Source: Bacillota bacterium
GTDB lineage: Bacteria; Bacillota; Clostridia; Lachnospirales; Lachnospiraceae
Direction of reading: 5' to 3'
DNA: 59,405 nt
Assembly (NCBI GenBank): GCA_023436065.1
Contig: JAEZKU010000043.1
Span: forward strand, 1-59,405
Positions 41,478 to 50,573 of this stretch are shown here, piece after piece. Position 1 is the stretch's first letter; each line of letters begins with the position of its first letter. Both the position numbers and the translations under genes were made by a program. The notes under the pieces are model-generated. The model worked only from the letters and a program-made list of their open reading frames with translations, made no database searches and was not told the DNA's origin.

Positions 41478-42761
41478 ATGAGGAACAGAAAAAGATACAG
41501 ATGGTTTTTAATCTGGCTTTTTACTATAAATATTTTCGGAACTGTTTTCTTTATATTTTATCGAATAGATAAGGGGATTCCCGATGAAATCAAGCTGCTT
41601 GTAGGCACCGAGGAAAGCTTTGACTTTGGTATGCCGCTGGAAGGTAAAATATCAGCCGGAGACATAGGTGCGATTAGTGTAAATAATTTGAAGGTCCCCT
41701 CAAACCGGATTCATATTGATCTTAATCAACCGTTTACATTGGAATCCTCGCAGACGGGACAGTATAACATAGATTTAAAGCTGTTTGGTTTGATTGCCTT
41801 TAAGAAAATATCTCTGGATGTGATTGAAAAGGTGGAGCTCATTCCCTGCGGATTTCCCATTGGTATCTATGTTGAAACAGACGGGATACTGGTTCTGGGA
41901 AGCGGCAGGATTACGGGTGAGGATGGGTTGAACTATGAGCCGGTACGTAACAGACTAAAGTCAGGAGATTATATCCTGGAGGTGAATGGCCAGGCTGTGA
42001 ACAGGAAGAGCGAATTGATTGCTATCATCCAGGAATGCCGGGGTAAGGATATTACATTATTAGTAAGAAGAAACAGGGAGAAGATCACAGTAGAGATCAC
42101 ACCGGTGAAGACTGCCAGCGGTAACTATAAGATTGGCGCGTGGATCAGGGATAATACCCAGGGTATCGGTACGCTGACCTTCATTTCCACCGATGGTCAA
42201 TTTGGAGCGCTTGGACATGGCATTACTGACGTGGATACAGGACTTTTACTCGATGTTAAGGCAGGCTCCATCTATTCTGCTGAGATTATGTCCATTATTA
42301 AAGGCAAAGAGGGTGAACCGGGAGAGTTGATTGGTATGATCCGCCAGAATGAGAAGTATAAGGTGGGAAGTATCAATAAGAATACCTATCAGGGTATATT
42401 CGGACACGTCAGCTATGAATATGATGAGGGTCTAAGTATGGAACCTCTGAAGATTGGCTTGAAACAGGAGGTTAAGACGGGTAAGGCATATGTCAGATGT
42501 ACCATTGATGATGAAGTAACAGATTATGAAATTGAGATTGTAAGTGTCGATATCAGTAACAATAATCATAACAAAGGAATCGTCATTAAAATCACAGACC
42601 CGAGACTTTTAGAGCTGACCGGAGGTATTGTACAGGGTATGAGCGGGAGTCCGATCATACAAAATAATAAGATAATTGGTGCTGTTACGCATGTATTTAT
42701 ACAGGATTCAACGAAAGGTTACGGTACTTTCATAGAAAACATGGTAAATAATTTAGAATAA
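41478..42761 (+). CDS. spoIVB: Stage IV sporulation protease SpoIVB
   Basis: SpoIVB is the forespore-secreted serine protease that triggers sigma-K processing by cutting SpoIVFA. The 427-residue product has one membrane helix (about 9-28), a PDZ domain (about 120-205; LGSGRITGEDG, LKSGDYILEVNGQAV) and an S55 protease domain with His247 (FGALGHGITDVDTG) and Ser391 (GMSGSPIIQ). Typical length. ATGAGGTGAAAGG precedes the ATG. spo0A follows after 553 bases, the usual order. Confidence 0.96.
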   Translation: MRNRKRYRWFLIWLFTINIFGTVFFIFYRIDKGIPDEIKLLVGTEESFDFGMPLEGKISAGDIGAISVNNLKVPSNRIHIDLNQPFTLESSQTGQYNIDLKLFGLIAFKKISLDVIEKVELIPCGFPIGIYVETDGILVLGSGRITGEDGLNYEPVRNRLKSGDYILEVNGQAVNRKSELIAIIQECRGKDITLLVRRNREKITVEITPVKTASGNYKIGAWIRDNTQGIGTLTFISTDGQFGALGHGITDVDTGLLLDVKAGSIYSAEIMSIIKGKEGEPGELIGMIRQNEKYKVGSINKNTYQGIFGHVSYEYDEGLSMEPLKIGLKQEVKTGKAYVRCTIDDEVTDYEIEIVSVDISNNNHNKGIVIKITDPRLLELTGGIVQGMSGSPIIQNNKIIGAVTHVFIQDSTKGYGTFIENMVNNLE

Positions 42762-42912
42762 GGAAATGTTTTGTTTGAAAAAGAAATCGACGTTATCCGA
42801 TTATATTTGTTTCAAAGTCAAAGAATAATACAGCATATAAACTGTATATTATTTCCAATTATACAAAATGTTGTGGTTACCACTTTTTATTATAAAAATT
42901 CCCTTATTTCAG

Positions 42913-43015
42913 TGTCGAATGGTGCGACAAGAAACATTTGAAAGTTGAAATTGAACTGGATATAATTCAGATATGGCAAAAATTTACAGTTGCTGTCGCT
43001 GTATTTTATGTCGTA
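42913..43015. promoter_or_regulatory. Cluster of 0A-box-like sites upstream of spo0A
   Basis: TGTCGAA (42913-42919), an exact 0A core, faces TGCGACA (42923-42929) in the opposite direction. Further near-matches are TGTCGCT (42994-43000) and TGTCGTA (43009-43015). These sites fit autoregulation by Spo0A~P. The remainder of the 553-base gap (42762-43314) holds AT-rich promoter sequence and no gene. Confidence 0.55.
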
Positions 43016-43121
43016 AAATTTTAGGTTTCAATGTTGCATATTGATGTAAAATGTAAAATATTAATAATATTAGTCGCATTATGGTATCTATAATTTGTGT
43101 ATTTTGCTAAGGCGATAAAGA

Positions 43122-43150
43122 TTGACGCTCAAATATGCAAGAGGTATAAT
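43122..43150 (+). promoter_or_regulatory. Vegetative promoter of spo0A
   Basis: TTGACG (43122-43127), a 17-base spacer and a perfect TATAAT (43145-43150). The leader of about 155 bases contains a small hairpin, AACCAT ... ATTGGTT (about 43225-43240). Confidence 0.8.
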
Positions 43151-43314
43151 GTAATCATTAAACAACATGAAACCAAAAAAGCTACACGAATATTCACGAA
43201 AAGTGAAATCTTAATTACGAACAACCATGGGACATTGGTTATTTGGGGAAAAGTTACTTGAGGTACCATTAATGTAAGAGAACAAAATTTTGTATTGGAG
43301 GTAGGAAAAGTAAA

Positions 43315-44115
43315 ATGGGTAAGATTAATGTAGCTATTGTTGATGACAATGAGAGAATGGTGAATCTCCTCGAAGATATTTTAAAAGAGGATTCAGATAT
43401 CGAAGTTGTCGGTAAATCTGAGAACGGAATTGACGCTCTTGAGATGATTAAAGAGAAAAAACCGGACGTGGTATTATTGGACCTGATTATGCCGAAGCTG
43501 GACGGCTTAGGTGTTATGGAGAAGGTCAGAAGAGATGCCGAATTTAAGAAAAGCCCTTCTTTCATCGTTATAACAGCAATCGGTCAGGAAGGTGTTACTG
43601 AGAGTGCATTTGAACTTGGTGCGAATTACTATATTATGAAGCCTTTTGACAATAATGTTATCCTGTCACGAATCAAACAGCTGAAGGGTGATTATCATAA
43701 TAAGCTGATTGATAACCATAGAGTCAGCGCTTATGAGAATAAGAGCGCATATATGGAGCGTAATCTGGAATCAGACGTTACCAATATCATTCATGAGATC
43801 GGTGTTCCGGCACATATTAAGGGTTACCAGTACTTACGAGATGCAATCATGATGTCAGTGAATGATGCTGAGATGCTGAATTCCATAACAAAGTTACTGT
43901 ATCCTTCCATTGCAAAGAGACATAAGACCACTCCGAGCAGAGTGGAAAGAGCAATCCGTCATGCAATCGAGGTAGCCTGGAGCAGAGGGAAGATGGATAC
44001 CATCGATGAATTGTTCGGATATACTGTGAGCAATGGTAAGGGCAAACCCACTAATTCTGAATTTGTCGCTTTGATCGCAGATAAGATTCGTCTTGAGTAT
44101 AAGCTTAGGTCATAA
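43315..44115 (+). CDS. spo0A: Sporulation master regulator Spo0A
   Basis: Spo0A is the response regulator that starts sporulation. The 266-residue product has an N-terminal receiver domain (about 4-122) with the acidic pair Asp10/Asp11, the phosphorylated Asp56 in LLDLIMPKLDG, and Lys in MKPFDN. The C-terminal Spo0A DNA-binding domain contains NSITKLLYPSIAKRHKTTPS and RVERAIRHAIEVAWSRG. It is preceded by GGAGG and by 0A-like sites. Confidence 0.98.
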   Translation: MGKINVAIVDDNERMVNLLEDILKEDSDIEVVGKSENGIDALEMIKEKKPDVVLLDLIMPKLDGLGVMEKVRRDAEFKKSPSFIVITAIGQEGVTESAFELGANYYIMKPFDNNVILSRIKQLKGDYHNKLIDNHRVSAYENKSAYMERNLESDVTNIIHEIGVPAHIKGYQYLRDAIMMSVNDAEMLNSITKLLYPSIAKRHKTTPSRVERAIRHAIEVAWSRGKMDTIDELFGYTVSNGKGKPTNSEFVALIADKIRLEYKLRS

Positions 44116-44163
44116 TAATCCTTGGGTAAGGGATTGCTTTAAGTACAATATATATAGAATGTT

Positions 44164-44204
44164 AAAGGACTAGCTTTCCTCATCTTATTGGAAGCCGGTC
44201 CTTT
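44164..44204 (+). terminator. Hairpin after spo0A
   Basis: AAAGGACTAGCTTTCC (44164-44179) pairs with GGAAGCCGGTCCTTT (44190-44204), a long stem with a small internal mismatch. Only CGCTATTTG follows, so it is a weak terminator. Confidence 0.65.
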
Positions 44205-44331
44205 CGCTATTTGATCAGGATTTATTTTGAAGCAAGATATGCAAGCAACCGCCTTCCTTTATGCTCCGTTACATATTTCCTCCGTATCTTGGGATAATAA
44301 TTATGTATGACATTTTAAAGGAGGGACAATT

Positions 44332-44661
44332 ATGCCAAAAAAAAGCAATGATCAGCCTGCCGGACTGGCTTCAAATACCGGCATATTTCATACGGGAATG
44401 TCGGGAAATAGTGGAATGACGGGCAGTACAGGAGCACCGGGTAATACTGTAGTGATTGACAGCATAAATTTGGCTGATACGGTAGGTTCATCGAAGGATA
44501 CCAATGAGAGAGAGTATAGCAAAAAGGGTATGGAGCAGATGGGACTCACAGCTTCCGTTGATCCCAGCAATTCCGGTATCGAGGGTGGCTGGGACCTGTC
44601 AGATGTAAAAGATGCAATAAAGAAAGGGAAGAAAGATAATTCCTTCCGAGATCTTGGCTGA
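44332..44661 (+). CDS. Small Gly/Ser-rich protein, unknown
   Basis: The 109-residue product has no signal peptide or membrane segment. Residues 11-40 are Gly/Ser/Thr-rich (SNTGIFHTGMSGNSGMTG), and the C-terminal third is charged, ending IEGGWDLSDVKDAIKKGKK. Composition suggests a disordered N-terminus with a short helix. AAAGGAGGGAC precedes ATG 44332, so translation is likely. Because it lies between spo0A and gapA it may be a spore-related protein, but no family was recognised. Confidence 0.6.
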   Translation: MPKKSNDQPAGLASNTGIFHTGMSGNSGMTGSTGAPGNTVVIDSINLADTVGSSKDTNEREYSKKGMEQMGLTASVDPSNSGIEGGWDLSDVKDAIKKGKKDNSFRDLG

Positions 44662-44812
44662 TGAAAAGAAAGGTCCATATGATAGTCAGTATCATGGGGC
44701 CTACATAAGTCATTATCATATTCGCGCAGATGCAAAAGTGCACAAAAAACTTTTTACGGTCTTATAAAAAATAAACATAATCATAATATTGATAAAATAG
44801 ACAAATAATCTC

Positions 44813-44841
44813 TTGATATTTTGTTCGTTATTAGGTAAAAT
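44813..44841 (+). promoter_or_regulatory. Promoter of gapA
   Basis: TTGATA (44813-44818), a 17-base spacer and TAAAAT (44836-44841), followed by a leader of about 100 bases. Confidence 0.78.
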
Positions 44842-44944
44842 GATTCTGGATTGAGATTTTTTTGTCAATGTATCCAATCTATGTATGATTAATTGCTGTC
44901 TTATGACAGTAAATTATAAATTTATCAATTAGGAGGAATTAATC

Positions 44945-45958
44945 ATGGCAGTAAAAGTAGCAATTAATGGTTTTGGACGTATCGGCCGTCTTGCATTCAG
45001 ACAGATGTTCGGCGCAGAAGGTTATGAAATCGTAGCCATCAATGATTTAACAGACGCTAAGATGTTAGCTCACTTATTAAAATACGATTCCGCACAGGGA
45101 AGATATGCTAAGGCTGATACAGTTGTAGCTAAGGAAAACTCCATTGTTGTAGATGGTAAGGAGATCCAGATCTATGCTCAGAAGAATCCCGCTGACTTAC
45201 CTTGGGGTAAGCTTGGTGTAGACGTAGTTCTTGAGTGTACAGGTTTCTTCGCATCCAAGGCAAAGTCCCAGGCTCATATCGATGCAGGTGCAAAGAAGGT
45301 AGTTATCTCCGCTCCGGCTGGTGATGATCTTCCTACCGTTGTATTCAGTGTAAATGAGAATACATTAAAGGCATCCGACACTATTATCTCCGCAGCTTCT
45401 TGTACAACTAACTGCTTAGCTCCTATGGCAGATACATTAAATAAATTAGTTCCGATCGAGAAGGGCTTCATGACAACAATTCATGCTTACACCGGTGATC
45501 AGATGACACTTGACGGCCCTCATCCGAAGGGTGATTTAAGAAGAGCTCGTGCTGCTGCTGTAAATATCGTTCCTAACTCCACAGGTGCTGCTAAGGCGAT
45601 TGGCCTTGTAATTCCAGAGTTAAGCGGTAAGTTAGACGGTGCTGCACAGAGAGTTCCGGTTCCTACAGGTTCTACCACAGAGTTAGTTGCAGTTGTAAAC
45701 GGTAAGGTTTCTAAGGCTGATATCAATGCAGCTATGAAGGCAGCAGCAAGTGCATCCTTCGGTTACACAGAAGATGAGCTTGTATCCTCCGACATCATCG
45801 GTATTACTTATGGTTCTTTATTCGATGCTACTCAGACAAAGGTTACTGATCTTGAGAATGGCAAGAGCTTAGTAAAGGTTGTTTCCTGGTACGATAACGA
45901 GAATTCCTACACAAGCCAAATGGTTAGAACAATTAAATACTTTGCTGAATTAGCATAA
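44945..45958 (+). CDS. gapA: Glyceraldehyde-3-phosphate dehydrogenase
   Basis: GapA oxidises glyceraldehyde 3-phosphate with NAD in glycolysis. The 337-residue product has the NAD-binding NGFGRIGRLAFRQ, Asp34 (INDLTD) favouring NAD over NADP, the catalytic Cys153 in SAASCTTNCLAP, and HAYTGDQ. AGGAGGAAT precedes the ATG. Codon use (TTA, GTA, AAG) is that of a highly expressed gene. It has its own promoter and a terminator before pgk. Confidence 0.98.
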   Translation: MAVKVAINGFGRIGRLAFRQMFGAEGYEIVAINDLTDAKMLAHLLKYDSAQGRYAKADTVVAKENSIVVDGKEIQIYAQKNPADLPWGKLGVDVVLECTGFFASKAKSQAHIDAGAKKVVISAPAGDDLPTVVFSVNENTLKASDTIISAASCTTNCLAPMADTLNKLVPIEKGFMTTIHAYTGDQMTLDGPHPKGDLRRARAAAVNIVPNSTGAAKAIGLVIPELSGKLDGAAQRVPVPTGSTTELVAVVNGKVSKADINAAMKAAASASFGYTEDELVSSDIIGITYGSLFDATQTKVTDLENGKSLVKVVSWYDNENSYTSQMVRTIKYFAELA

Positions 45959-45988
45959 GAATTAGAATTGCTTAATTGATCCATCATG

Positions 45989-46018
45989 GGTCCGGTCTTT
46001 CAGGGCCGGACCTTTTTT
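45989..46018 (+). terminator. Terminator between gapA and pgk
   Basis: GGTCCGG (45989-45995) pairs with CCGGACC (46006-46012), followed by TTTTTT. It uncouples gapA from pgk at least in part. Confidence 0.9.
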
Positions 46019-46120
46019 CATCTCAAAGCAATTCCTTCGATGAGATAAGTACTACTTACGTATTTGTTTTTGGAAGACATAAATGAAGAAATTATGAAGA
46101 GAGTTGAAAGGAGAAAATAT

Positions 46121-47314
46121 ATGTTAAATAAGAAGACTGTTGATGATATCAATGTAAAAGGACAAAGAGTATTAGTTAGATGTGATTTCAACGTTCCGTT
46201 ACAGGAAGGCAGAATTACTGATGAGGTACGTCTGGTAGCAGCACTTCCTACGATTAAGAAATTAATCAATGATGGTGGTAAGGTTATCCTTTGTTCCCAT
46301 CTTGGCAAGCCGAAGGGTGAGCCGAAGCCGGAATTATCTCTGGCACCGGTAGCTGTAAGATTGGCTCAGCTATTAGGACAGGAAGTAAAATTTGCTAAGG
46401 ATGATAACGTAGTTGGTGAGAATGCGAAAGCTGCTGTTGCAGCCATGAAAGATGGCGAAGTAGTTCTTCTTGAGAATACACGTTACAGAGTAGAAGAGAC
46501 CAAGAACGGTGAGGCTTTCAGCAAGGAACTTGCTTCTCTTTGTGATGTTTTTGTAGATGATGCTTTTGGTACTGCTCACAGAGCACACTGCTCCAACGTA
46601 GGTGTGACTCAGTACGTTAAGACTGCAGTGGTTGGGTACTTAATGCAGAAGGAGATTGATTTCCTTGGCAATGCTGTTAATAATCCGGTTAGACCTTTTG
46701 TTGCAATCCTTGGTGGTTCCAAAGTATCCAGCAAGATTTCCGTTATTGAGAACCTGCTTGATAAGGTAGATACCTTAATCATCGGTGGTGGTATGGCTTA
46801 TACCTTTATGAAGGCATTGGGCGAAGAGGTTGGTAACTCCTTATTAGAGGCTGATTTCCTTGATTATGCAAAGCAGATGCTGGATAAGGCTGAGAAGAAG
46901 GGCGTTAAGTTATTGATTCCTGTTGATACCGTTGTTGCTCAGGAATTCTCCAATGATACACCTTTCAAGACTGTGAACCGCGGAGAGATTGAAGCTGGTT
47001 GGCAGGGACTTGATATCGGTGAGAAGACTCGTGAACTTTACGCAGATGCAATTAGGAGTGCTAAAACTGTTGTATGGAATGGACCGATGGGTGTATTCGA
47101 GTTCTCTAATTTTGCAGCAGGTACAATCGCAGTGGCTAAGGCTCTTGCAGAGATCGATGCTACTACAATCATCGGTGGTGGTGATTCCGCAGCAGCTGTC
47201 AACATCCTGGGCTTTGGCGATAAGATGACTCATATCTCCACAGGTGGCGGTGCTTCTCTCGAGTTCTTAGAGGGTAAGGAGCTTCCCGGTGTTGCTGCAG
47301 TAAACGATAAATAA
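46121..47314 (+). CDS. pgk: Phosphoglycerate kinase
   Basis: PGK transfers phosphate from 1,3-bisphosphoglycerate to ADP. The 397-residue product carries VLVRCDFNVPL, the substrate region SHLGKPKGE, RPFVAILGGSKVSSKI, and the nucleotide motif GGGDSAAAVNILG. AAAGGAG (46107-46113) selects ATG 46121 over upstream in-frame starts. tpiA is 154 bases downstream, separated by a large hairpin. Confidence 0.98.
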   Translation: MLNKKTVDDINVKGQRVLVRCDFNVPLQEGRITDEVRLVAALPTIKKLINDGGKVILCSHLGKPKGEPKPELSLAPVAVRLAQLLGQEVKFAKDDNVVGENAKAAVAAMKDGEVVLLENTRYRVEETKNGEAFSKELASLCDVFVDDAFGTAHRAHCSNVGVTQYVKTAVVGYLMQKEIDFLGNAVNNPVRPFVAILGGSKVSSKISVIENLLDKVDTLIIGGGMAYTFMKALGEEVGNSLLEADFLDYAKQMLDKAEKKGVKLLIPVDTVVAQEFSNDTPFKTVNRGEIEAGWQGLDIGEKTRELYADAIRSAKTVVWNGPMGVFEFSNFAAGTIAVAKALAEIDATTIIGGGDSAAAVNILGFGDKMTHISTGGGASLEFLEGKELPGVAAVNDK

Positions 47315-47346
47315 ATCATAATAGAAATTAAATAATAAAACGGACA

Positions 47347-47394
47347 GTAGCAAGCTTTTCTTTGAAGGGTTAAGATGAAAGGGAAGCTTGCTAC
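47347..47394 (+). other. Hairpin between pgk and tpiA
   Basis: GTAGCAAGCTT (47347-47357) pairs with AAGCTTGCTAC (47384-47394), partly extended by TTCTTT/AAAGGG. No T run follows, so this is more likely a processing or stability element in a pgk-tpiA transcript than a terminator. Confidence 0.6.
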
Positions 47395-47468
47395 AGTCTG
47401 ATTAGTTGCAACCTGTTTACCCGGTTCAATCGCTGATACGGGTAGAAATAATATTTAGGAGGAAAATT

Positions 47469-48215
47469 ATGCGTAGAAAGATTATTGCTGGTAACTGGAA
47501 GATGAATAAGACTCCTGCGGAGACCGTTGCCTTAATCAACGAATTAAAGCCTTTAGTAGTAACAGAGGAAGCAGACGTAGTGTTCTGTGTACCTTCAGTA
47601 TCATTAACAACAGCATTGGAAGCAGCAAAGGGAACCAATATTGCAATCGGTGCACAGAATATGTACTTTGAGGAAAGTGGTGCTTTTACCGGTGAGATTT
47701 CTCCCAGCATGCTGACCAGCATCGGAGTAAAGTATGTGATCATCGGTCATTCCGAAAGAAGAGAATACTTCGCTGAGACAGATGAGACCGTGAATAAGAA
47801 GGTATTAAAGGCATTTGAACATGGTTTGACTCCGATCATCTGCTGTGGTGAGTCTTTAAAGCAGAGAGAGCAGGGTATTACCATCGACTGGATCCGTCAG
47901 CAGATTAAGATTGCGTTCTTAAATGTTACAGCAGAGCAGGCTAAGACATCGGTTATCGCTTACGAGCCTATCTGGGCTATCGGTACAGGCAAAGTGGCTA
48001 CTACAGAGCAGGCAGAAGAGGTATGCAAGGCAATTCGTGAATGCATCGCTGAGATCTATTGCGACAAGACAGCTGCTGAAATCCGTATTCAGTACGGCGG
48101 CAGTGTAACAGCTGCAAGTGCTGCAGATTTGTTCTCCCAGCCTAACATCGACGGTGGCCTGGTTGGTGGCGCCAGCTTGAAGGCTGATTTCGGAAAGATT
48201 GTAAATTATAAATAA
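47469..48215 (+). CDS. tpiA: Triosephosphate isomerase
   Basis: TpiA interconverts dihydroxyacetone phosphate and glyceraldehyde 3-phosphate. The 248-residue product has AGNWKMNKT (Lys12 region), the electrophile His94 (IIGHSERR) and the catalytic base Glu166 (AYEPIWAIGTG). AGGAGGAAAATT precedes ATG 47469. The downstream gap contains a giant palindrome before gpmI. Confidence 0.98.
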   Translation: MRRKIIAGNWKMNKTPAETVALINELKPLVVTEEADVVFCVPSVSLTTALEAAKGTNIAIGAQNMYFEESGAFTGEISPSMLTSIGVKYVIIGHSERREYFAETDETVNKKVLKAFEHGLTPIICCGESLKQREQGITIDWIRQQIKIAFLNVTAEQAKTSVIAYEPIWAIGTGKVATTEQAEEVCKAIRECIAEIYCDKTAAEIRIQYGGSVTAASAADLFSQPNIDGGLVGGASLKADFGKIVNYK

Positions 48216-48225
48216 GATGATGTGA

Positions 48226-48618
48226 ACTCAAACTTCGAATCATCAGGGTATGAGGCTTAATAAAATCAGCCGTAAGTTATCATATATAACCCGTCGATCA
48301 GTATCATGTTATTCTGGCTCCGATATATTTCGCAAGTATTTCTAAGTTATATCAAAATTGCTAGGGCAGAGCTGAAAAGCTCGAACTCCTCGAGCACAGA
48401 TACCCATACAGTATGATTGAACTTTCAACTGTATCTATCTGTACTCTCGTCAAACACCGAGCTTTTTCAGCTCTATAGCGATTTTGATATAGCAAGAAAT
48501 ACATAAGCTCAATATAAGTCACCGGAATAACATGACACTAATCTCGGGTTATAGGTTCATTTTTGTGTAGCTGATTTTATTAAGCCGATATACGTTTGAC
48601 AAAATGCGAAGTTTGAGT
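48226..48618. repeat. Giant imperfect palindrome (393 bp) between tpiA and gpmI
   Basis: The two halves are diverged inverted copies of about 180 bases. Perfect or near-perfect matching blocks, in nested order, are ACTCAAACTTCG (48226-48237 with 48607-48618), GGCTTAATAAAATCAGC (48254-48270 with 48570-48586), TATAACCCG (48285-48293 with 48545-48553), ATCATGTTATTC-GG (from 48303 with 48522 on), ATATCAAAATTGCTA (from 48350), and the inner AGAGCTGAAAAGCTCG with its partner. No protein frame is evident. It could be a non-autonomous mobile element, a cruciform site, or a very long structured RNA. Confidence 0.85.
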
Positions 48619-48973
48619 ATATACTATAGTCTGATGTATAGAGGTTTATTATTAGTCGTAATGGTTTATTTAGGTGATGAAGGTAATTTACAATCGGGCG
48701 TTAGTGTGATTGTTGGAAGCAGCTGTTCGCGCGAATGATTTGATTGTGTAATGGGGTAGCATGTATTTTAGTTTTTTGCCTTTGGTAGGTTGAATAAGCC
48801 TATGGGAGGATTGAGGTAATCATAGGATTACCGGCTTATAGATGATTGATTTATAAGCTTACAGGATTTACTTTGATATAGTTTTGTGTATTACAGGTTA
48901 ACGTTACAGATTTGTAACAGAAAATGTGTAAGGAAGCCAGGTAATGCGGGCTTCTTAGTAAAGGAGTAAGAGA
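48619..48973. other. Non-coding interval before gpmI with hairpins
   Basis: No gene is seen. An imperfect stem, ATAAGCC ... GGCTTAT (48793-48841), encloses GGTAAT/ATTACC and CCTATG/CATAGG. A smaller stem, GAAGCC/GGCTTC (about 48932-48953), is just upstream of the gpmI ribosome site AAAGGAG. A gpmI promoter should lie here, but no strong -35/-10 pair was found. Confidence 0.5.
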
Positions 48974-50515
48974 ATGAGTAAAAAGCCTACGGTATTAATG
49001 ATCTTGGATGGTTATGGTTTAAATGATAAGGTGCAGGCGAATGCGATTGCGGAGGCAAATACCCCGGTAATTGATCGTCTGATGAAGGAATATCCCTTTG
49101 TGAAGGGTTATGCCAGCGGTATGGCAGTAGGCCTTCCGGATGGTCAGATGGGTAACTCAGAGGTAGGACATATCAATATGGGTGCCGGAAGAATTGTTTA
49201 TCAGGAGCTTACACGAATTACAAAAGAAATTCAGGATGGTGACTTCTTCCAGAACGCTGCTTTCATGGCGGCAATTGATAATTGTAAGAGAAATAATTCA
49301 GACCTTCATCTCTATGGTCTGCTTTCAGACGGTGGTGTACACAGCCACAATACTCATCTGTATGCTCTGCTGGAGTTGGCAAAGAAGCAGGGACTGACAA
49401 ATGTTTATGTTCATGCTTTCTTAGACGGACGTGATACACCTCCGGCTTCCGGTAAGGGCTTTGTTGAGCAACTTTGGGAGCAGATGAAGATCATCGGTGT
49501 CGGTAAGATTGCTTCCGTCATGGGTCGTTATTATGTAATGGATCGTGACAATCGCTGGGATCGTGTCGAGAAGGCTTATCGTGCTATGGTATTTGGAGAA
49601 GGTGAGACTGCTGACAATGCAGTGAATGCTGTCCAGAATTCCTATGATGCAGAAAAGTACGATGAATTTGTTATACCTACTGTCGTAACTGAGAATGGTA
49701 AGCCGGTTGCTACCATCAAAGAGAAGGATTCCGTTATCTTCTTTAACTTCAGACCGGACAGAGCAAGAGAAATTACCAGAGTATTCTGTGATGAAGAGTT
49801 TGCAGGCTTCGAACGCGGTAAGAGAATGGAGCTGACCTATATCTGCTTCACAGAATATGATATCACTATACCAAATAAGATTGTTGCCTTTCATAAAATT
49901 TCATTGAATAATACCTTTGGCCAGTTCCTTGCAGCGCATCATAAGACACAGCTTCGTCTGGCAGAGACAGAGAAGTATGCCCATGTTACCTTCTTCTTCA
50001 ATGCAGGTGTAGAGGTTCCGAATGAGGGTGAGGACCGTATCCTTGTCAATTCACCTAAGGTGGCAACCTATGACCTTCAACCGGAGATGAGTGCATTCCA
50101 GGTGGCAGACCATCTGGTGGAAGCAATTAAATCTGAGAAGTACGATGTAATCGTCGTAAACTTCGCTAATCCGGATATGGTAGGTCATACCGGTATCGAA
50201 ACTGCAGCGATTAAAGCGATTGAAGCAGTAGATCAATGTGTCGGTAAAGCAGTAGAAGCACTATTATCTGTGGATGGTCAGATGTTTATCTGCGCTGACC
50301 ATGGAAATGCAGAGCAGCTGCTGGACTATGAGACAGGAGACCCCTTCACTGCACATACGACAAACCCTGTTCCGTTCATTCTTGTGAACTATGATAAGGA
50401 TTATACTCTGGCTGAAGGCGGCTGTCTGGCAGATATCATCCCTACCATGATCGAGATGATGGGAATGGTAAAACCGGATGAGATGACCGGTAAGTCATTG
50501 CTGATTAAAAAATAA
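48974..50515 (+). CDS. gpmI: Phosphoglycerate mutase, 2,3-BPG-independent
   Basis: GpmI interconverts 3- and 2-phosphoglycerate using two Mn ions. The 513-residue product has the phosphatase-like metal site LMILDGYG (Asp12) and the phosphoserine nucleophile Ser62 (GNSEVGHINMGAGR). Further metal ligands are in NFANPDMVGHTG and ADHGNAEQ. AAGGAG lies before the ATG. Glycolytic gene order gap-pgk-tpi-gpmI is kept despite the palindrome upstream. Confidence 0.97.
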   Translation: MSKKPTVLMILDGYGLNDKVQANAIAEANTPVIDRLMKEYPFVKGYASGMAVGLPDGQMGNSEVGHINMGAGRIVYQELTRITKEIQDGDFFQNAAFMAAIDNCKRNNSDLHLYGLLSDGGVHSHNTHLYALLELAKKQGLTNVYVHAFLDGRDTPPASGKGFVEQLWEQMKIIGVGKIASVMGRYYVMDRDNRWDRVEKAYRAMVFGEGETADNAVNAVQNSYDAEKYDEFVIPTVVTENGKPVATIKEKDSVIFFNFRPDRAREITRVFCDEEFAGFERGKRMELTYICFTEYDITIPNKIVAFHKISLNNTFGQFLAAHHKTQLRLAETEKYAHVTFFFNAGVEVPNEGEDRILVNSPKVATYDLQPEMSAFQVADHLVEAIKSEKYDVIVVNFANPDMVGHTGIETAAIKAIEAVDQCVGKAVEALLSVDGQMFICADHGNAEQLLDYETGDPFTAHTTNPVPFILVNYDKDYTLAEGGCLADIIPTMIEMMGMVKPDEMTGKSLLIKK

Positions 50516-50516
50516 G

Positions 50517-50545
50517 TTGAAATAATTAGTATTCTATGATAGAAT
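50517..50545 (+). promoter_or_regulatory. Promoter of secG
   Basis: TTGAAA (50517-50522), a 17-base spacer and TAGAAT (50540-50545). Confidence 0.7.
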
Positions 50546-50573
50546 TGTCTTTAGTTTTCTAGGAGGTGTAGAC

